From Mesotaenium endlicherianum (Eukaryota; Streptophyta; Zygnematophyceae; Zygnematales; Mesotaeniaceae), in the NCBI GenBank assembly GCA_009602735.1, contig WELA01008529.1, positions 535,567-571,195 of the forward strand: DNA of 35,629 bases, given 5' to 3'. Below the pieces are notes generated by a model. The model made no database searches, had not been told where the DNA came from, and was given only the letters and a program-made list of their open reading frames with translations. Made by a program: the position numbers and the translations under genes. Shown here one piece after another: positions 8,600 to 20,077 of this stretch (the first letter of the stretch is position 1; every line of letters starts with the position of its first letter).

Positions 8600-9700
8600 T
8601 GTAGGATCGATATTTGGCAAATGGCACAGCGAACAGTCATGCACGTGATCTCTCATGGGCTTAAACCTTCCAGTTCCAACACACAATTGTCGAACGCATG
8701 TTTCACGCGTAAGATCACTGCACCTGAATTGGTGTCGATGGTGGTCTTGGTCTGGCGCTTGCGGTAGACGAAGTCTCCTTCCTGGATCTGCGTCATTTGC
8801 AGGCGATAGCTCCCATCTCGCATCCTAGCGTAACGCTGCGTATCTCATTTCTGCGCAATCTTTAGATTGTCCAAGGCGGCAGGCATCATGCGCTCAAGTT
8901 ACGCCTTGCGGCTTACCATGACCTTTAGCAATTCATCAGGGTTATCCAGGTCGTTCACCTGCTCAATCTCCTGCTTGTGCTGCTAGGCACAACTGGACTT
9001 TTGCCAAACAGAATCTGATAAGGCAAGTAATTTGCCAAAGCAACTTGCTTGCTAAATTTGTAACCCATAACCAGCCATGGCAGGGCCAGATCCCAATCAC
9101 GCTTATCATGCTCAAGGCAAAATTTGCGCAAAGCAGACTTAATGGTTGACACCATCCGTTTTGCTAGACCATTTGCTTGTGGGGTGGTCTCTAGACGTAG
9201 TGCAATGGTCAATGAAGCATCTGTCCAAGAGTTTCTTAAAAGATCCTTGGAACTTAGACCCCTCGTCTGTCAGCACTTCTGCTGGAGCTCCATGACGTAC
9301 AATCACACCGTTGAGGAGCGCTTCTGCGATCCTCAAGCTTTCCTTAGCAGTTAGAGGTACAACCTCTATCTACTTAGAAAAATGCTCAATCATGACCATA
9401 ATGTACTTTTTACCTCACTTGGAAAGCGGTAGCTCCCCTTTGAGATCGCAGCTCCACCGGTATCCTAGGCCCATGATTGGCAGAGGTTGCAGATGTGGAT
9501 GTTGCTATGTTAAACCAGCCTTGACGCGATCACAGCTTTGGCAGGCCTTGATCACATCCTCACACTGCTGCTTCATGCCTCTCCACCAGTAAGACAGCTC
9601 CAGAAGACTGTATGTCTTCATGACACCATAGTGTCCAGTCTTCTCGTACATTTCCTGCACCAGAGCTCGCCTTTTGGTGGGTTCTGGCACCAACTACTCC
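8600..9700 (-). pseudogene. Element B integrase, broken
   Basis: The zinc-binding N-terminus is at about 9693-9505: GHYG, then YWWRGMKQQCEDV, then CQSC. The first His of HHCC appears to be Tyr. The core has RWSCDLKGELP (first Asp), EVLTDEGSKFQG (second Asp) and GLAKRMV, where the expected catalytic Glu is Lys. The spacing again has 34 residues between the second Asp and the Glu position. A TAG replaces the Trp seen in element A (SKW), another stop lies a few codons before it, and an extra C in a run near 9170 shifts the frame. The C-terminal part (8955-8600) is badly broken but keeps the cysteine motif shared with element A. Confidence 0.8.
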
Positions 9701-11448
9701 TGACCAGTTTCTTCAATCTTGAAGAGGTTGTTGCGTTTCCAGCAAAACCTTTTAGCTCGATGGCCCACCTGGTCCTTCTCTTTCACCGATAATCCTTCTA
9801 TGTGGACTCCCGTCTTCAGCCAATGCATAGTGGCTTGATCTTTCCAGATCTCTGGACTAAACAGTTGTAGAGGCTCAGCTTCTATTGACGCTACCATTTC
9901 AGCCATTTTTGGCCAGACAGGTTGCCAATTCTACTGGGCTGCTCGGATCTTCGTCTTCTTGAGTTCCTGTTCTGTCGTCTGCGGTTGGGTCCGGGTTCCT
10001 GCTGAGTCCATCGACGTCGTTGTTGAGTATACCTGCTCGATGTATCACTGTCATCTGGTACTCCTTGAGCTTGAGAGCCCAGCGAGCCAATTTACCAGTG
10101 GGGTCTCTATTCTTCATCAGCCAGAGCAACGGCGAGTGATCTGTGATCAGCGTGAAGGGTCTTCCTCATAGATACTCTTTGAAATGTGCGACAGCCCAAA
10201 CCACTGCCAGCAGCTCTCCTTCGTAAGACGAGTAATTGCTCTTCGCTCGGTTGTTAGAGCGCGAGGCATAGGCAATGACGTACTCCTCTCTAGGACTTGC
10301 GGACTGAGTGAGTACTGCGCCAATTCCCACACGACTCCAGTCAGTGTGTAGATTGAACTGCTTGGAGTAGTCAGGCGTTTGCAAGATTGGGGCCGTTACC
10401 AGCCGCTCCTTGAGCTCGTTCATGGCCTTCTCCTGGGCTTCCGTCCATAAAGAAGGTACATCCTTTTTCATGAGGTCTGTCAAGGGTTTAGCGATTTTGC
10501 TATAGTCCTTCACAAATTTACGATAGTATCCGCTTACCCCTAGTAGAGCTTTCAGCTTGGATACATTTGCAGGTGCAGGTATCTTGTAAATGGCTTCAGT
10601 CTTTACAGCCTGAGGGGACATAGCATTGTTCCCAATCTCATGTCCTAAGTAAGGCACATGTGTCTCAAAGAATCTGCACTTTCCAGGGTGCAGCGTCATT
10701 TGGAATTTCTCCAGGCGCCGGAACACTTGTTCCAAGTGCTCAAGGTGCTCCTCTATGGACTTGCTAAACACCACTACGTCATCAATATATGGTTTTGCAA
10801 AATCCAGCCCCTCCAGCACTTTATCCATAGTTCTCTAAAAGATGGCTGGGGCATTTTTCAGCCCAAACGACATTATCGTCCATTGCCAAAGTTCCCTTTG
10901 AGCCCAGAAGCGATCTTACCTCGATCTTCTATTTCCACAGGGATCTGGCTGAAACCTTGGCGTAGATCGATGATGCTGAACACCTTCCCGGTGGTAGCAA
11001 TCGCAAAGATCCGCTCTGGTGTAGGCATCACATAGCTGTCTAGCTCCGTGTGAAGATTCAGTCGTTTGTTGTCTCCACACATACGAGTGGCTGTGTAATT
11101 GCCAGCCTCGTCCTTCTTGGCAACTACTACCGTGGGAGCTCCATGTATTCAGGTTGATTTCTCAATCATGCCGAGCTTGTGCAGCTCCTGGCAAGTTTTC
11201 TCCACATAATCCCATTCAGTCTGACTGAGCTTATGCGGCCCAAGTCTGACTGGGTTATTAGTAGTTAGTGTGATCTCACACACACTGGCACTGGTTCTAC
11301 CAATCTTCTCCTTGGTGAAAGCAAACACCTTGCGGTGCTTCTTCAGCAGCCTTCCTACTTGTGCTCTCTGTAGGGCTGAGACCATGTTTCCAATGGTGAA
11401 AACCTCAGTTTTTGGCTGCTTTTCCCCAACACAGGCATCCAGTAGTTG
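9701..11448 (-). pseudogene. Element B reverse transcriptase and RNase H, broken
   Basis: RT starts near 11385 (VRLGPHKLSQTEWDYVEK). Motif A is SIIDLRQGFSQIPV (within 11082-10873), motif B is MSFGLKNAPAIF and the catalytic box is YIDD at about 10789-10778. RNase H follows with HTDWSRVGIGAVL, YEGELLAVVWA and ITDHSPLLWL, ending near 9960 with a connection to integrase. At least three frameshifts or stops separate the open pieces (11385-11149, 11082-10873, 10828-10166, 10129-9899, 9906-9694). The motifs are those of Ty3/gypsy elements. Confidence 0.88.
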
Positions 11449-13392
11449 CTACTCTTTGGGTCCAGGTGGGGGCTTCTCGCCCTCATCCCGGCCTTCAGGC
11501 TTTTCTGCCTGATTGTTAGGCGATGGAGTGGCAGGCTTTGCAGCTTGCTCCTCCGCTGTCTTAGGCTCGGCGGCCTGCTTCCTAGGCATTTTACCTTTTT
11601 CGATAAATCGTTGACTCTCGTGTTGAGTGGGGTATGTCAGACGCCTCCGGATGGGCTGCCTCAAGAACCTTTCTTCATCGGCTGCAGTCCAGCTGGTCCC
11701 TGTTCCTCCCTCTTCACGTGGTGGGGGTGGGTTCGACAAAGGCCACCCTGCTGGATCTGCTCTGGGATTGATTGTCCAACCCCACTCGCGCTCAGTGGTA
11801 GTTATGCGCGCAACGGTTGTGCCAAACTCCTCCCTGGCTGGTGGCGTAACCGTCCATGCTTGTGTCACAGTTTGCGATCTTTGAGCCGAAGCTAATTGTG
11901 CGTACTCTATTGTCAAGCGGCTTAAGGTGCTTCTCAGCTCTACCAGTTCCCTTTCAAACACTGCAGGTGTCGTAGGAGCTGTATTGTCCTTTTCCCACGT
12001 TCCAGTGGATCAGGGGCGCACCATGGGAATGTGAATACCCAATGCCATGGCTTTGCGAATCAAGCCATTCTCTCCTTCTCTCTGCAAAATTTCCAAATTA
12101 GGTTGCGGAGGAGGAGCCGTGGTTTCTTTCGGAACCTCTTCTCTCTGAAGCTGTTCCCCTGTACTTGAGATAACGCATCAGCATCCGCCTGAAAGGTGCA
12201 TTTTCTTCCCGGGCCATCTTTCTTGGTCTGCTTGCGCGACCGCGAGGATTACCTTGTGTTGGTTCCACCTTAGCGGTACAGGCAGCCACCTCCTGCGATT
12301 GTTGTAGTTGATGGGGGGTAGCTTCTGGTGCTGGAAAACTGACGGTTGGGGTGCTGGATGTAGGCGACCTCAAATCATTGTATAGATCTGATGGGCTGGG
12401 CCCCTCCATTATCAAGTGGTCGGCCACCCAGTCATTCGTCCTGAGCTCTTGTAGCTCCAACAGGTCCAGCTTTGGGGTAGGGAAACGTGGAATTTCTTCC
12501 CGAATCTCCTCTTCATTAGTGACTGATGGCAGGTCGAACTCTTGAAAGTCTGACATCTCTGCCTCATCTTCCACTAACTTCTCCTCACCAGGTGGTGGTG
12601 GCTCTCCTTCATTATTTGTGTTGAGCTTCGCTAGGTTGACGATGGTTGATTGCAGAGCGCTTGCCGCCTTAGCCACTTCCCTTTCCTTGTGTCGTCGAGC
12701 GTTTGCGTCCAGCAGCTGCTCCATGATTTGCCTTCCAATGGATTCAGCTGTTTAACTGGCTGAACCCTGTTGTTGCCCCTTTGCCTGCGACTCTGGGCTC
12801 ATCAAGGCACGTGTTGTAGACAATTTCTTGTCCGACTCCTCCTGGCGTTCTTTGAATATCACTTCGAGGCATACGGTCTTTGCAAACCCTCCAGAATCTC
12901 CTGAGTTCTGGCTACTCTCTTCAGCCCATTCACCAATATTGCACTGGCGTTAGCGCACCAATACTTGGTTTAGATAGTATCCAATATCTTCAGGCGTGGG
13001 CTCAGGGTTCTTCTTCTCAGACTCTTTTGACATGTCTTGTAATGACGCTTGCTCTGGTGAAGACGACAAACACTTTTGGTTAGCTTCCCAGCTACTTGAG
13101 CTTTCCTGCCAGTAGTCTCCTTGCCCAGCTGCTCTTGAGCTGAGGTGGGTATCATACCCTGATCTGGCATCTTTTGGAGTCTCCTCACGTCTTGATGTTG
13201 TGGCTCCGGGAGGTGAGCTCCCAAATATTTGGGTGTAAGTGGCGTTTCTCGCAAATGATGGGGTGTCCTGCGTATCGTCTTTTACTCTTGGTAGCGCCGT
13301 TGCCTGCTCAGGCGCTTGGTCCCCCATGGATGTATCCTCTTTCTCCAGAGGTGCTTGTAATTCATTGGTCCAGTTGTCGATCCGGTCCAACA
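11449..13392 (-). pseudogene. Element B linker between DNMT and RT (second part), charged and low-complexity
   Basis: Open pieces at 13393-12950, 12724-12098 and 11961-11449 encode acidic, Pro/Glu/Ser-rich sequence with no domain I recognise. An in-frame TAG at 11451-11449 precedes the RT. The first codons at the right edge are in the same frame as the DNMT piece across element C once one CAACA copy is removed, so this is the continuation of the DNMT protein. The linker is much longer than that of element A. Confidence 0.6.
13388..13392 (+). repeat. Target-site duplication of element C, left copy (CAACA)
   Basis: Five bases directly before the 5' LTR; identical to 20073-20077 directly after the 3' LTR. 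Five bases is the usual length for Ty3/gypsy integrases. Confidence 0.95.
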
Positions 13393-13895
13393 TGTAGTGA
13401 TTTGAGTTATTATATATTAGTTCGCATATATTTTAATGTTTTCAAATATATTTGGAGTAGTATTGTGTGGAGTCAAGTGTGAATAGGTACTCTAGTAACT
13501 TGGTTCATGTCCTTTGAACCTTCCAAGGCATTTTCGAAGTTAGAGGAAAGACCTAGAAGAACTCCATGTGGCAAAAGTCAGATGTGCCATTTTTAGGTCA
13601 AAAGGACATGTGTACATTATTCTAGAAAGAGGTGGCAAGTTTTGGGATGTGTTGGGTGCCAACACATCAACATACACCTTCCTAGAAATTACTTATGTAG
13701 CAAGTATATAAACAAGAGCTAGAACATAGAAAGACATTCCAGAATCACTCTTGTACTTGCCAAAATCCAGAAATATATTAACTTTCAAGAAGCCATCTCT
13801 CTTTCAAGAAGCTACCACTTGTGTTCAAAGATCCTTGTCTTGAATAGATAAAGTATTCTGTTTTACTAAGTACTTTATCTATCTGTTTCACTACA
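13393..13895 (+). repeat. Element C 5' LTR
   Basis: 503 bp starting TGTAG and ending CTACA (perfect 5-bp inverted ends). It differs from the 3' LTR at 13423 (C/T), 13581 (G/A) and 13738-13740 (TCC/GGG). Confidence 0.97.
13705..13713 (+). promoter_or_regulatory. TATA box candidate of element C LTR
   Basis: TATATAAAC lies in the LTR about 185 bp before its end. The start of R would be expected 25-35 bp downstream, near 13735-13745. Confidence 0.55.
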
Positions 13896-13896
13896 G

Positions 13897-13908
13897 TGGT
13901 ATCGGAGC
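13897..13908 (+). other. Primer-binding site of element C, initiator tRNA-Met type
   Basis: TGGTATCGGAGC begins two bases after the LTR. It differs at one place from the plant-type initiator tRNA-Met complement TGGTATCAGAGC, the common primer of plant LTR elements. Confidence 0.85.
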
Positions 13909-13932
13909 TAGGCACTTTGGTAGCACAAGAAG

Positions 13933-15213
13933 ATGGCCGATCCTCAAGACCAACAGCAAGCTTTCGAAGGAAGCCCTTCCTCTCCAAGACACCCTCCTCC
14001 AGCGCCGATGGGAGAGCCCACTCAAGAAAATCTGCAACAACAAGAAGCACCACAAGGAGGAGCACACCCTCCTCCAGCGTCGATGGGAGAGCCTACTCAA
14101 GGAAATCTGCAACAACAAGAAGCACCACAAGGAGGAGCACCGTCAAATCCCGTGGCAGCCGCTATAGCAAAGTTGACCCCACCACAAGGAGTTCCCGCAA
14201 ATGAGTGGGCAGCCTTCCTAATGACCGTCCACAACCAAGTGGGCTTGGCCACCTATGAAGCAACCGTGCAAGCGTCAAGAGAAGCTATGGCTGCCATGGT
14301 TGCCCCTATTGCGAGCAATGCTCAAAATCCAGCCCCGGCTCAAGCGCCTCCACAAGAGCCAACGAGAGCAAGGAAACTCATCAAGCCCGGCAAACCCGAC
14401 ACTTTCAACCCCGGGAAAGGTGCCAACCTGAATTTATGGCTCTACCAAGTGGAGACGTACCTCGCGTTCCTTGAAGTACCCGAGGAGGACTACGTTCCCT
14501 TTGCCGTTACCTTACTTAGAGGAGCAGCAACATCATGGTGGCGTAACTATCAAGCGGCTATATATCAAGCTATGGCGCACCCCATGCTCGGCCAAGAGCC
14601 CCCACCATCATATGCAAGATGGGCAGATTTTCGTGAGGCCCTCAAGAAGCAATTCATGCCCATCAATGCGGAGAAGATTGCCCGAGGAAAGCTCCACCAT
14701 CTCAAGCAAACGACGTCCGTTCAAGAGTATACATCCAGATTTCACGCCCTCACTCTTGAGATCCCCAACATGTCTCTCGAGGAGAAGATTGACCGTTACA
14801 TCTTTGGCCTCAAACCCAAGGTGGCAAAGGAAGTGGAGTTACGCGACTTGACGGACTTCTCAAAGATCATTGAAGTGGCCCAAAAGGTGGATACCTTGGA
14901 TTTCAAGCACTCCGTGCCTTCATCTTCACGGGTACCGACGACGCGGGTGTACGCAGCCCCTTCCACATCCGAATCTGGACCCACACCCATGGAAATCGGA
15001 GTTATTAAAAGGGACCCCGCGGCTGCCCGGAAGAGTGGAAGACCCTCCAATGACACTTATGATGCAAGAAACCAGCAAGGAGTGAAAGCAAGACTCTCCC
15101 CGGCTGAAAAAGAAGCTCTCATGACGGCTGGACTATGCTTCTATTGCAAGGAAAAGGGCCATCGTGCACTTTCATGCCCCAAAAAGTTGTCAAAAAACGG
15201 ACAGCGCCGGTAG
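13933..15213 (+). CDS. gag: Element C Gag polyprotein
   Basis: 426 residues starting at the first ATG after the primer site, in a favourable context (AAGATGG). The N-terminus is a Gln/Pro-rich region with a duplicated 25-residue unit. The central part is a Retrotrans_gag-type capsid ([44 protein letters not shown]). A single CCHC zinc knuckle ([14 protein letters not shown]) sits near the C-terminus and would bind the genomic RNA. The frame ends in TAG at 15211-15213, just after a slippery heptamer that leads into pol. No internal damage is visible. Confidence 0.95.
   Translation: MADPQDQQQAFEGSPSSPRHPPPAPMGEPTQENLQQQEAPQGGAHPPPASMGEPTQGNLQQQEAPQGGAPSNPVAAAIAKLTPPQGVPANEWAAFLMTVHNQVGLATYEATVQASREAMAAMVAPIASNAQNPAPAQAPPQEPTRARKLIKPGKPDTFNPGKGANLNLWLYQVETYLAFLEVPEEDYVPFAVTLLRGAATSWWRNYQAAIYQAMAHPMLGQEPPPSYARWADFREALKKQFMPINAEKIARGKLHHLKQTTSVQEYTSRFHALTLEIPNMSLEEKIDRYIFGLKPKVAKEVELRDLTDFSKIIEVAQKVDTLDFKHSVPSSSRVPTTRVYAAPSTSESGPTPMEIGVIKRDPAAARKSGRPSNDTYDARNQQGVKARLSPAEKEALMTAGLCFYCKEKGHRALSCPKKLSKNGQRR
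13990..14139 (+). repeat. Two tandem 75-bp units in the gag N-terminus
   Basis: Units 13990-14064 and 14065-14139 differ at only a few bases and encode two 25-residue copies around MGEPTQ(E/G)[11 protein letters not shown]. The repeat keeps the frame. Confidence 0.93.
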
Positions 15214-15227
15214 GCCAGGAGCCTACC
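15192..15227 (+). promoter_or_regulatory. -1 ribosomal frameshift signal between gag and pol of element C
   Basis: The heptamer AAAAAAC at 15192-15198 lies in the correct phase (A AAA AAC in the gag frame). Ten bases downstream is a perfect 7-bp hairpin, GGTAGGC at 15209-15215 with GCCTACC at 15221-15227 and a 5-base loop; the gag stop codon lies within its 5' arm. Slipping back one base gives the pol frame, which is open across this point. Confidence 0.85.
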
Positions 15228-18200
15228 ACCCCAAGACCCACTTCACGAGAAGGCAACACGCCAAGTGAGGTGGAGACCCCCGTTGAAGACGACGTTCCAG
15301 CCCCAATGAGTTTGAGAGGTTACCTTGGAGGAGAGAAGGTCCACATCTTGGTGGATAGCGGAGCTCAAGGCAACTTCATTGCTGCAGATTTTGCCACCAA
15401 GCACGGTATTACTATGCGAACTCTTGACCACGACGAGGAGATTATGATGCCCGATGGATTCTCCTATACTACCCCTTCCAAGAAGACGTACCCCTTGGCA
15501 CTCTCTATCAAGTCCTTCAAGGATAGAGTAGTGTTCTCCCCCATGCAATTGGGCAAGTACGACGTCATCCTAGGGACGCCTTGGTTGACCAAGCACAACC
15601 CCCAAGTTGATTGGAGGACCGGTACTATCAAGATCAAGAATGACATCACTTCAAGAATCTGTATTTTGCGCGCAATCCAGAATATCCAGACCCAAGACAT
15701 CCAGAAGCCGGCACACGAGATACTATTGTCCGCCCTCCAACTCAAGAGACTTGTGAGGAAGGGACACGAGCTTCTTTTGGCCTTGATCACGCCAAAAGAC
15801 ATCAAGAAAGACATCGAGAGTCAAGAAGGCAGCCCCGTTCCCAAGGAGATACAAGAAGTCTTTGAGGACTACAAAGAAGTGTTCTCCCCGGAATTGCCCA
15901 AGGGCCTACCCCCCAAAAGATTCGTAGACCACAAGATAGAGTTGGAGCCCGGAAGCAAGCCCATCTCTCGGCCTACGTTCAAAATGTCATACACGGAGCT
16001 AGACGAAGTCAAGAAGCAAATCAAGGAGCTACTGGAGCATGGCTTCATTCGACCTAGCAAGTCGCCATTTGGAGCCCCGGTGCTATTTGTCAAGAAGAAA
16101 GATGGTACCTTGAGGATGTGTGTGGACTATCGCGCCCTCAACAAGATCACCATCAAGAATCGATACCCGCTGCCGCGCATGGATGAGCTCATGGACCGGC
16201 TGGTTGGAGCCAAGTACTTCACGAAGATTGACTTACGGAGCGGCTACCACCAGATTCGCATCGCAGAACCGGACATAGAGAAGACGGCATTCAGGACAAG
16301 ATATGGACATTTTGAGTTCATGGTCCTGCCATTTGGACTCACCAACGCGCCAGCAACTTTCATGACTATGATGAACACCATATTTCAGCCCATGTTGGAC
16401 AGATTTGTGGTGGTATTCATCGATGACATCCTTATCTACAGCAAGACCCTTGAAGAGCATGCGAGACACTTGAAAGAAGTCCTTGAAGTATTGAAGCAAA
16501 ACAAGCTGTTTGCGAAGGAGTCAAAATGCGAGTTTGCCAAACAAGAAGTGGAGTTCCTAGGTCTCCACGTGACTGCTGATGGCATCAAGATAGACCCCAA
16601 GAAGACCACGGTGGTGGAGGAATGGCCAACCCCCACGACCAAGAAAGAACTCCAGTCATTCTTGGGATTTGCCAATTGGTACAGAAAATTCATCCAAGGC
16701 TTCTCGCACATAGCAGCCCCCCTGACAGATCTACTCAAGAAGGACAGGCTATATACATGGACCGAGAAAGAGGAAGAGGCATTTCAAGAGTTAAAGCGAA
16801 GATTGACCACATCCCCGGTGCTCACACTCCCAAGTCCAAACCCAGATTGGCCCTTCCACGTCATCACCGATGCATCTTCCTATGCAATAGGAGCAATCCT
16901 GCTTCAAGACCAAGGCAAGGGACTGCAGCCCATCGCCTACGAGTCAAGGAAGCTAAATCCAGCCGAGCAAAATTATACAACCACGGAGCGAGAGGCATTG
17001 GCGATTGTACATGCCTTGAAGGTTTGGCGCTGCTACGTTGAAGGACGCAAAGTACTGGTCACCACGGACCACGAGGCGTTAAAGCACCTCCAGACGCAGC
17101 CGTATCTCTCAAGGAGACAAGCAAGATGGAGCGGATACTTGCAACAATACAACATCACGATTCAGTACCAGCCCGGCAAGACAAACCCGGCTGACCCCCT
17201 CTCAAGACTGCAATTAAATGCAGTGATGGTATCCCTGAAGACAGATCTGGAAGCTCGATTTTCAGCCGCCTATGAAAGAGACCCTTACTACAAGAACGGA
17301 GAAGCAGCCTTGGACCCATGCAAGAAGCAAGAAGGCAATTATTGGGTGAGGCAAGATACGGGCCAGAGATGTGTTCCTAATGACTTAGACCTCCGGCTCT
17401 TGCTTCTACGAGAAGCACACGACAACCCTCTTGGAGGACACTTTGGAATCCTAAGGACCACGGGCGTTCTAGCTAGGACTTATTGTTGGCCAGGCATGTC
17501 TAAGCAAGTCAAGGAGTACTGCAGGAGCTGTGACACATGCCAAAGAATCAAGCCATCATCGCAAAAGGCGGGAGGACTCCTCCAACCACTACCAATCCCC
17601 GAAAGACAATGGACGGACATCTCAATGGACCTTATCGTGGACTTGCCCGTGACACCTCGAGGCCATAATGCAATACTCACGGTGGTGGACAGACTTACCA
17701 AGATGGCTCATTTTATTCCCACGACGACTAAGGCTACAGCACCACAACTTGCAAGACTCATCTTTGACAACATCTTCCGACTCCATGGACTACCATCAAG
17801 AATTGTGTCAGATAGAGATCCAAGATTCACAAGCCATTTCTGGAAAAATCTCTTCAAGAACTTGGGTACATCGCTGGATATGTCTACTGCCTACCACCCA
17901 CAATCAGATGGGCAAACCGAGCGTATGAATCGTACCCTAAAGACCTCTCTAAAGGCCTACGTGTCTACCCTCGAGCAAGACTGGGACATGTACTTGACCC
18001 CCCTCGAGTTTGCCTACAACAACACTACGCAGGCCTCTACCCAAGAGTCCCCATTCTTCCTCAACTATGGCTTCCATCCGACCACGCCACTGAGCTTCAC
18101 GGCTGGCCATGATGAAGTACCTGCAGCCACAGATTTTATGGAGACATTAGAAGCAGCCCTTACAGCAGCGAAGAAAGCTCTACAACACGCGCAAGATGCT

Positions 18201-18800
18201 CAAGCAAGAGTGGCGAACAGATCCAGAAGAGAAATTACGTACAGAGTGGGTGACAACGTGTTACTATCATCCAAGAACATTTCCCTGAACAACAGGCCTG
18301 CCGGCAGCAAGTTCTCTCCCAAGTATTTGGGACCCTTCAAGATTATCCAGCAAGTCAACCCCGTTGCTTTCAAGCTAGAACTTCCCCAGACTATGCACAT
18401 CGACCCCGTATTCCACGCTTCCCTCTTCAAGCCATATGTGCAACCCGACAACAAGTTCCCAGGACGTGTGACAACCCCACCAGCCCCAACAATAGTGGAT
18501 GATCATTTGGAGTACGAAGTGGAAGACATAGTGGCTATGAGAAATTTCAGGAGACAGCAGCAATACTTGATCAAGTGGAAAGGATATCCAGATTCGGAGA
18601 ATAGTTGGGTGGCGGCGCACTACCTTGACAAAGTTCAGAGAAAGTTGAAGCGCTTCCATGCCGCCAACCCCCATCTTGGACCAGCCCCAAGTCTCTCTAC
18701 TAGAAGCCCGAAGACTTCAGGGAGGCAGCCTGCCACCATCAAGAAGCAGCAGAAGACCCCTTGGAGGCAGCCTGCAAGAACAAGAAAGAGGAAAAATTGA
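15193..18800 (+). CDS. pol: Element C Pol: protease, RT, RNase H, integrase, chromodomain
   Basis: The frame is open from 15135, but translation most likely enters by -1 frameshift at 15192-15198. Counting residues from 15135: protease with DSG near 73 ([11 protein letters not shown]); RT from about 275 to 450 with [29 protein letters not shown] and FIDD near 428; RNase H near 576 (VITDASS) with [12 protein letters not shown] and TTDHEAL; integrase HHCC near 762-810 (GHFG, CRSCDTC); catalytic Asp 832, Asp 893 and Glu 929 with 35 residues between the last two; a GPY/F module (KYLGPFKII); a chromodomain near 1129-1170 ([26 protein letters not shown]); and a basic tail. No stop or missing catalytic residue was seen. 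Confidence 0.97.
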
Positions 18801-19559
18801 CATTAGACACTCTTCTCTTCTCGCAGTTTCTGGACAGAAAACTAAAACTGCTACTGGTAATAGGTCTCTGCATAATAAATTCTGAAAATTTACCTGGCTG
18901 TAGTCCATGAGTAGCCGGTCATTTAGAGTCCAAGTTTGCTCAATTTGGAGCACTGGTGAGAGAGATATGATGCTCTAAGTAGAAGGGGGTCAGGCTGCTG
19001 GCATTGTTAGGACAGAATATGCCTTCTGACATTGTGCCTTCCCCTGAACTTGGAATGCTCTGAAACTCAAGACTCTGGTAGAACATCTTACAGCGCCCAG
19101 TTTGAGACTTAGTTTGCAGAATTTGGAGAAGTATAGAAGGACTTATGATTTTCAGAAGTTTCTGCACAGATTTGGAGGAGTGCCTACTCTCTCAGCTCTC
19201 AACGACACTCCAGAAATGAGAATGCTCTCAAATTTGGTGACCCGGTAGAGTTCTCCGACGCGGTCCGTCTGGCACTCGAATTTTCAGATTTGGAGCAGTT
19301 CTGTGGCCGCTATGAATTTTTGAGTTCGTGGCAGATTCTGGGCCAACTTGTACAATTTTCTTTATCATTAAGGAGTAGGCTAGCCAATAAGGTCACACCA
19401 CCTACGACCTTGCCTAGTCTACCTTACATGTGTAGCACCTGACTTGGCGCCTTTGACTAGTCCTCTTCACATGTGTGGCATCTGACTTGAAACTGTTGAC
19501 TAGTTTGCTCCACATGTGTAAGACCTGACTTGACGCGCCGAGACGTCGCTTTTTCTATC
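18801..19559 (+). other. Element C 3' non-coding region with dispersed and tandem repeats
   Basis: No reading frame of note. A motif around AATTTGGAG recurs near 18940, 19120, 19170 and 19285, with the first two in longer similar blocks about 180 bp apart. A clear 43-bp tandem repeat follows at 19426-19540. Confidence 0.7.
19426..19540 (+). repeat. 43-bp tandem repeat, about 2.7 copies
   Basis: Units start with ACATGTGT at 19426, 19469 and 19512 and share CTGACTTG and TTGACTAGT. It is located just before the polypurine tract of element C. Confidence 0.85.
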
Positions 19560-19569
19560 GGGGGGGTGA
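19560..19569 (+). other. Polypurine tract of element C
   Basis: G7 followed by TGA directly abuts the 3' LTR start. It is short but in the only possible position, and similar to the G8 tract of element A. Confidence 0.75.
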
Positions 19570-20072
19570 TGTAGTGATTTGAGTTATTATATATTAGTTT
19601 GCATATATTTTAATGTTTTCAAATATATTTGGAGTAGTATTGTGTGGAGTCAAGTGTGAATAGGTACTCTAGTAACTTGGTTCATGTCCTTTGAACCTTC
19701 CAAGGCATTTTCGAAGTTAGAGGAAAGACCTAGAAGAACTCCATGTGGCAAAAGTCAAATGTGCCATTTTTAGGTCAAAAGGACATGTGTACATTATTCT
19801 AGAAAGAGGTGGCAAGTTTTGGGATGTGTTGGGTGCCAACACATCAACATACACCTTCCTAGAAATTACTTATGTAGCAAGTATATAAACAAGAGCTAGA
19901 ACATAGAAAGACATGGGAGAATCACTCTTGTACTTGCCAAAATCCAGAAATATATTAACTTTCAAGAAGCCATCTCTCTTTCAAGAAGCTACCACTTGTG
20001 TTCAAAGATCCTTGTCTTGAATAGATAAAGTATTCTGTTTTACTAAGTACTTTATCTATCTGTTTCACTACA
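19570..20072 (+). repeat. Element C 3' LTR
   Basis: 503 bp, TGTAG to CTACA, same length as the 5' LTR and about 99% identical (five mismatches, three of them adjacent). Confidence 0.97.
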
Positions 20073-20077
20073 CAACA
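20073..20077 (+). repeat. Target-site duplication of element C, right copy (CAACA)
   Basis: Identical to 13388-13392. Removing element C and one copy rejoins the element B minus-strand frame without a shift. Confidence 0.95.

Larger units (their letters stand above)
13393..20072 (+). mobile_element. Element C: full-length, apparently intact chromovirus (Ty3/gypsy with chromodomain)
   Basis: 6680 bp with 503-bp LTRs, TSD CAACA, primer site, gag, -1 frameshift signal, pol without stops, a chromodomain, 3' non-coding repeats and a G-tract. It lies inside element B and is oriented opposite to it. LTRs differ at five positions, so the insertion is recent relative to element B. All catalytic residues of protease, RT, RNase H and integrase are present, so it may be competent. 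Confidence 0.96.
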
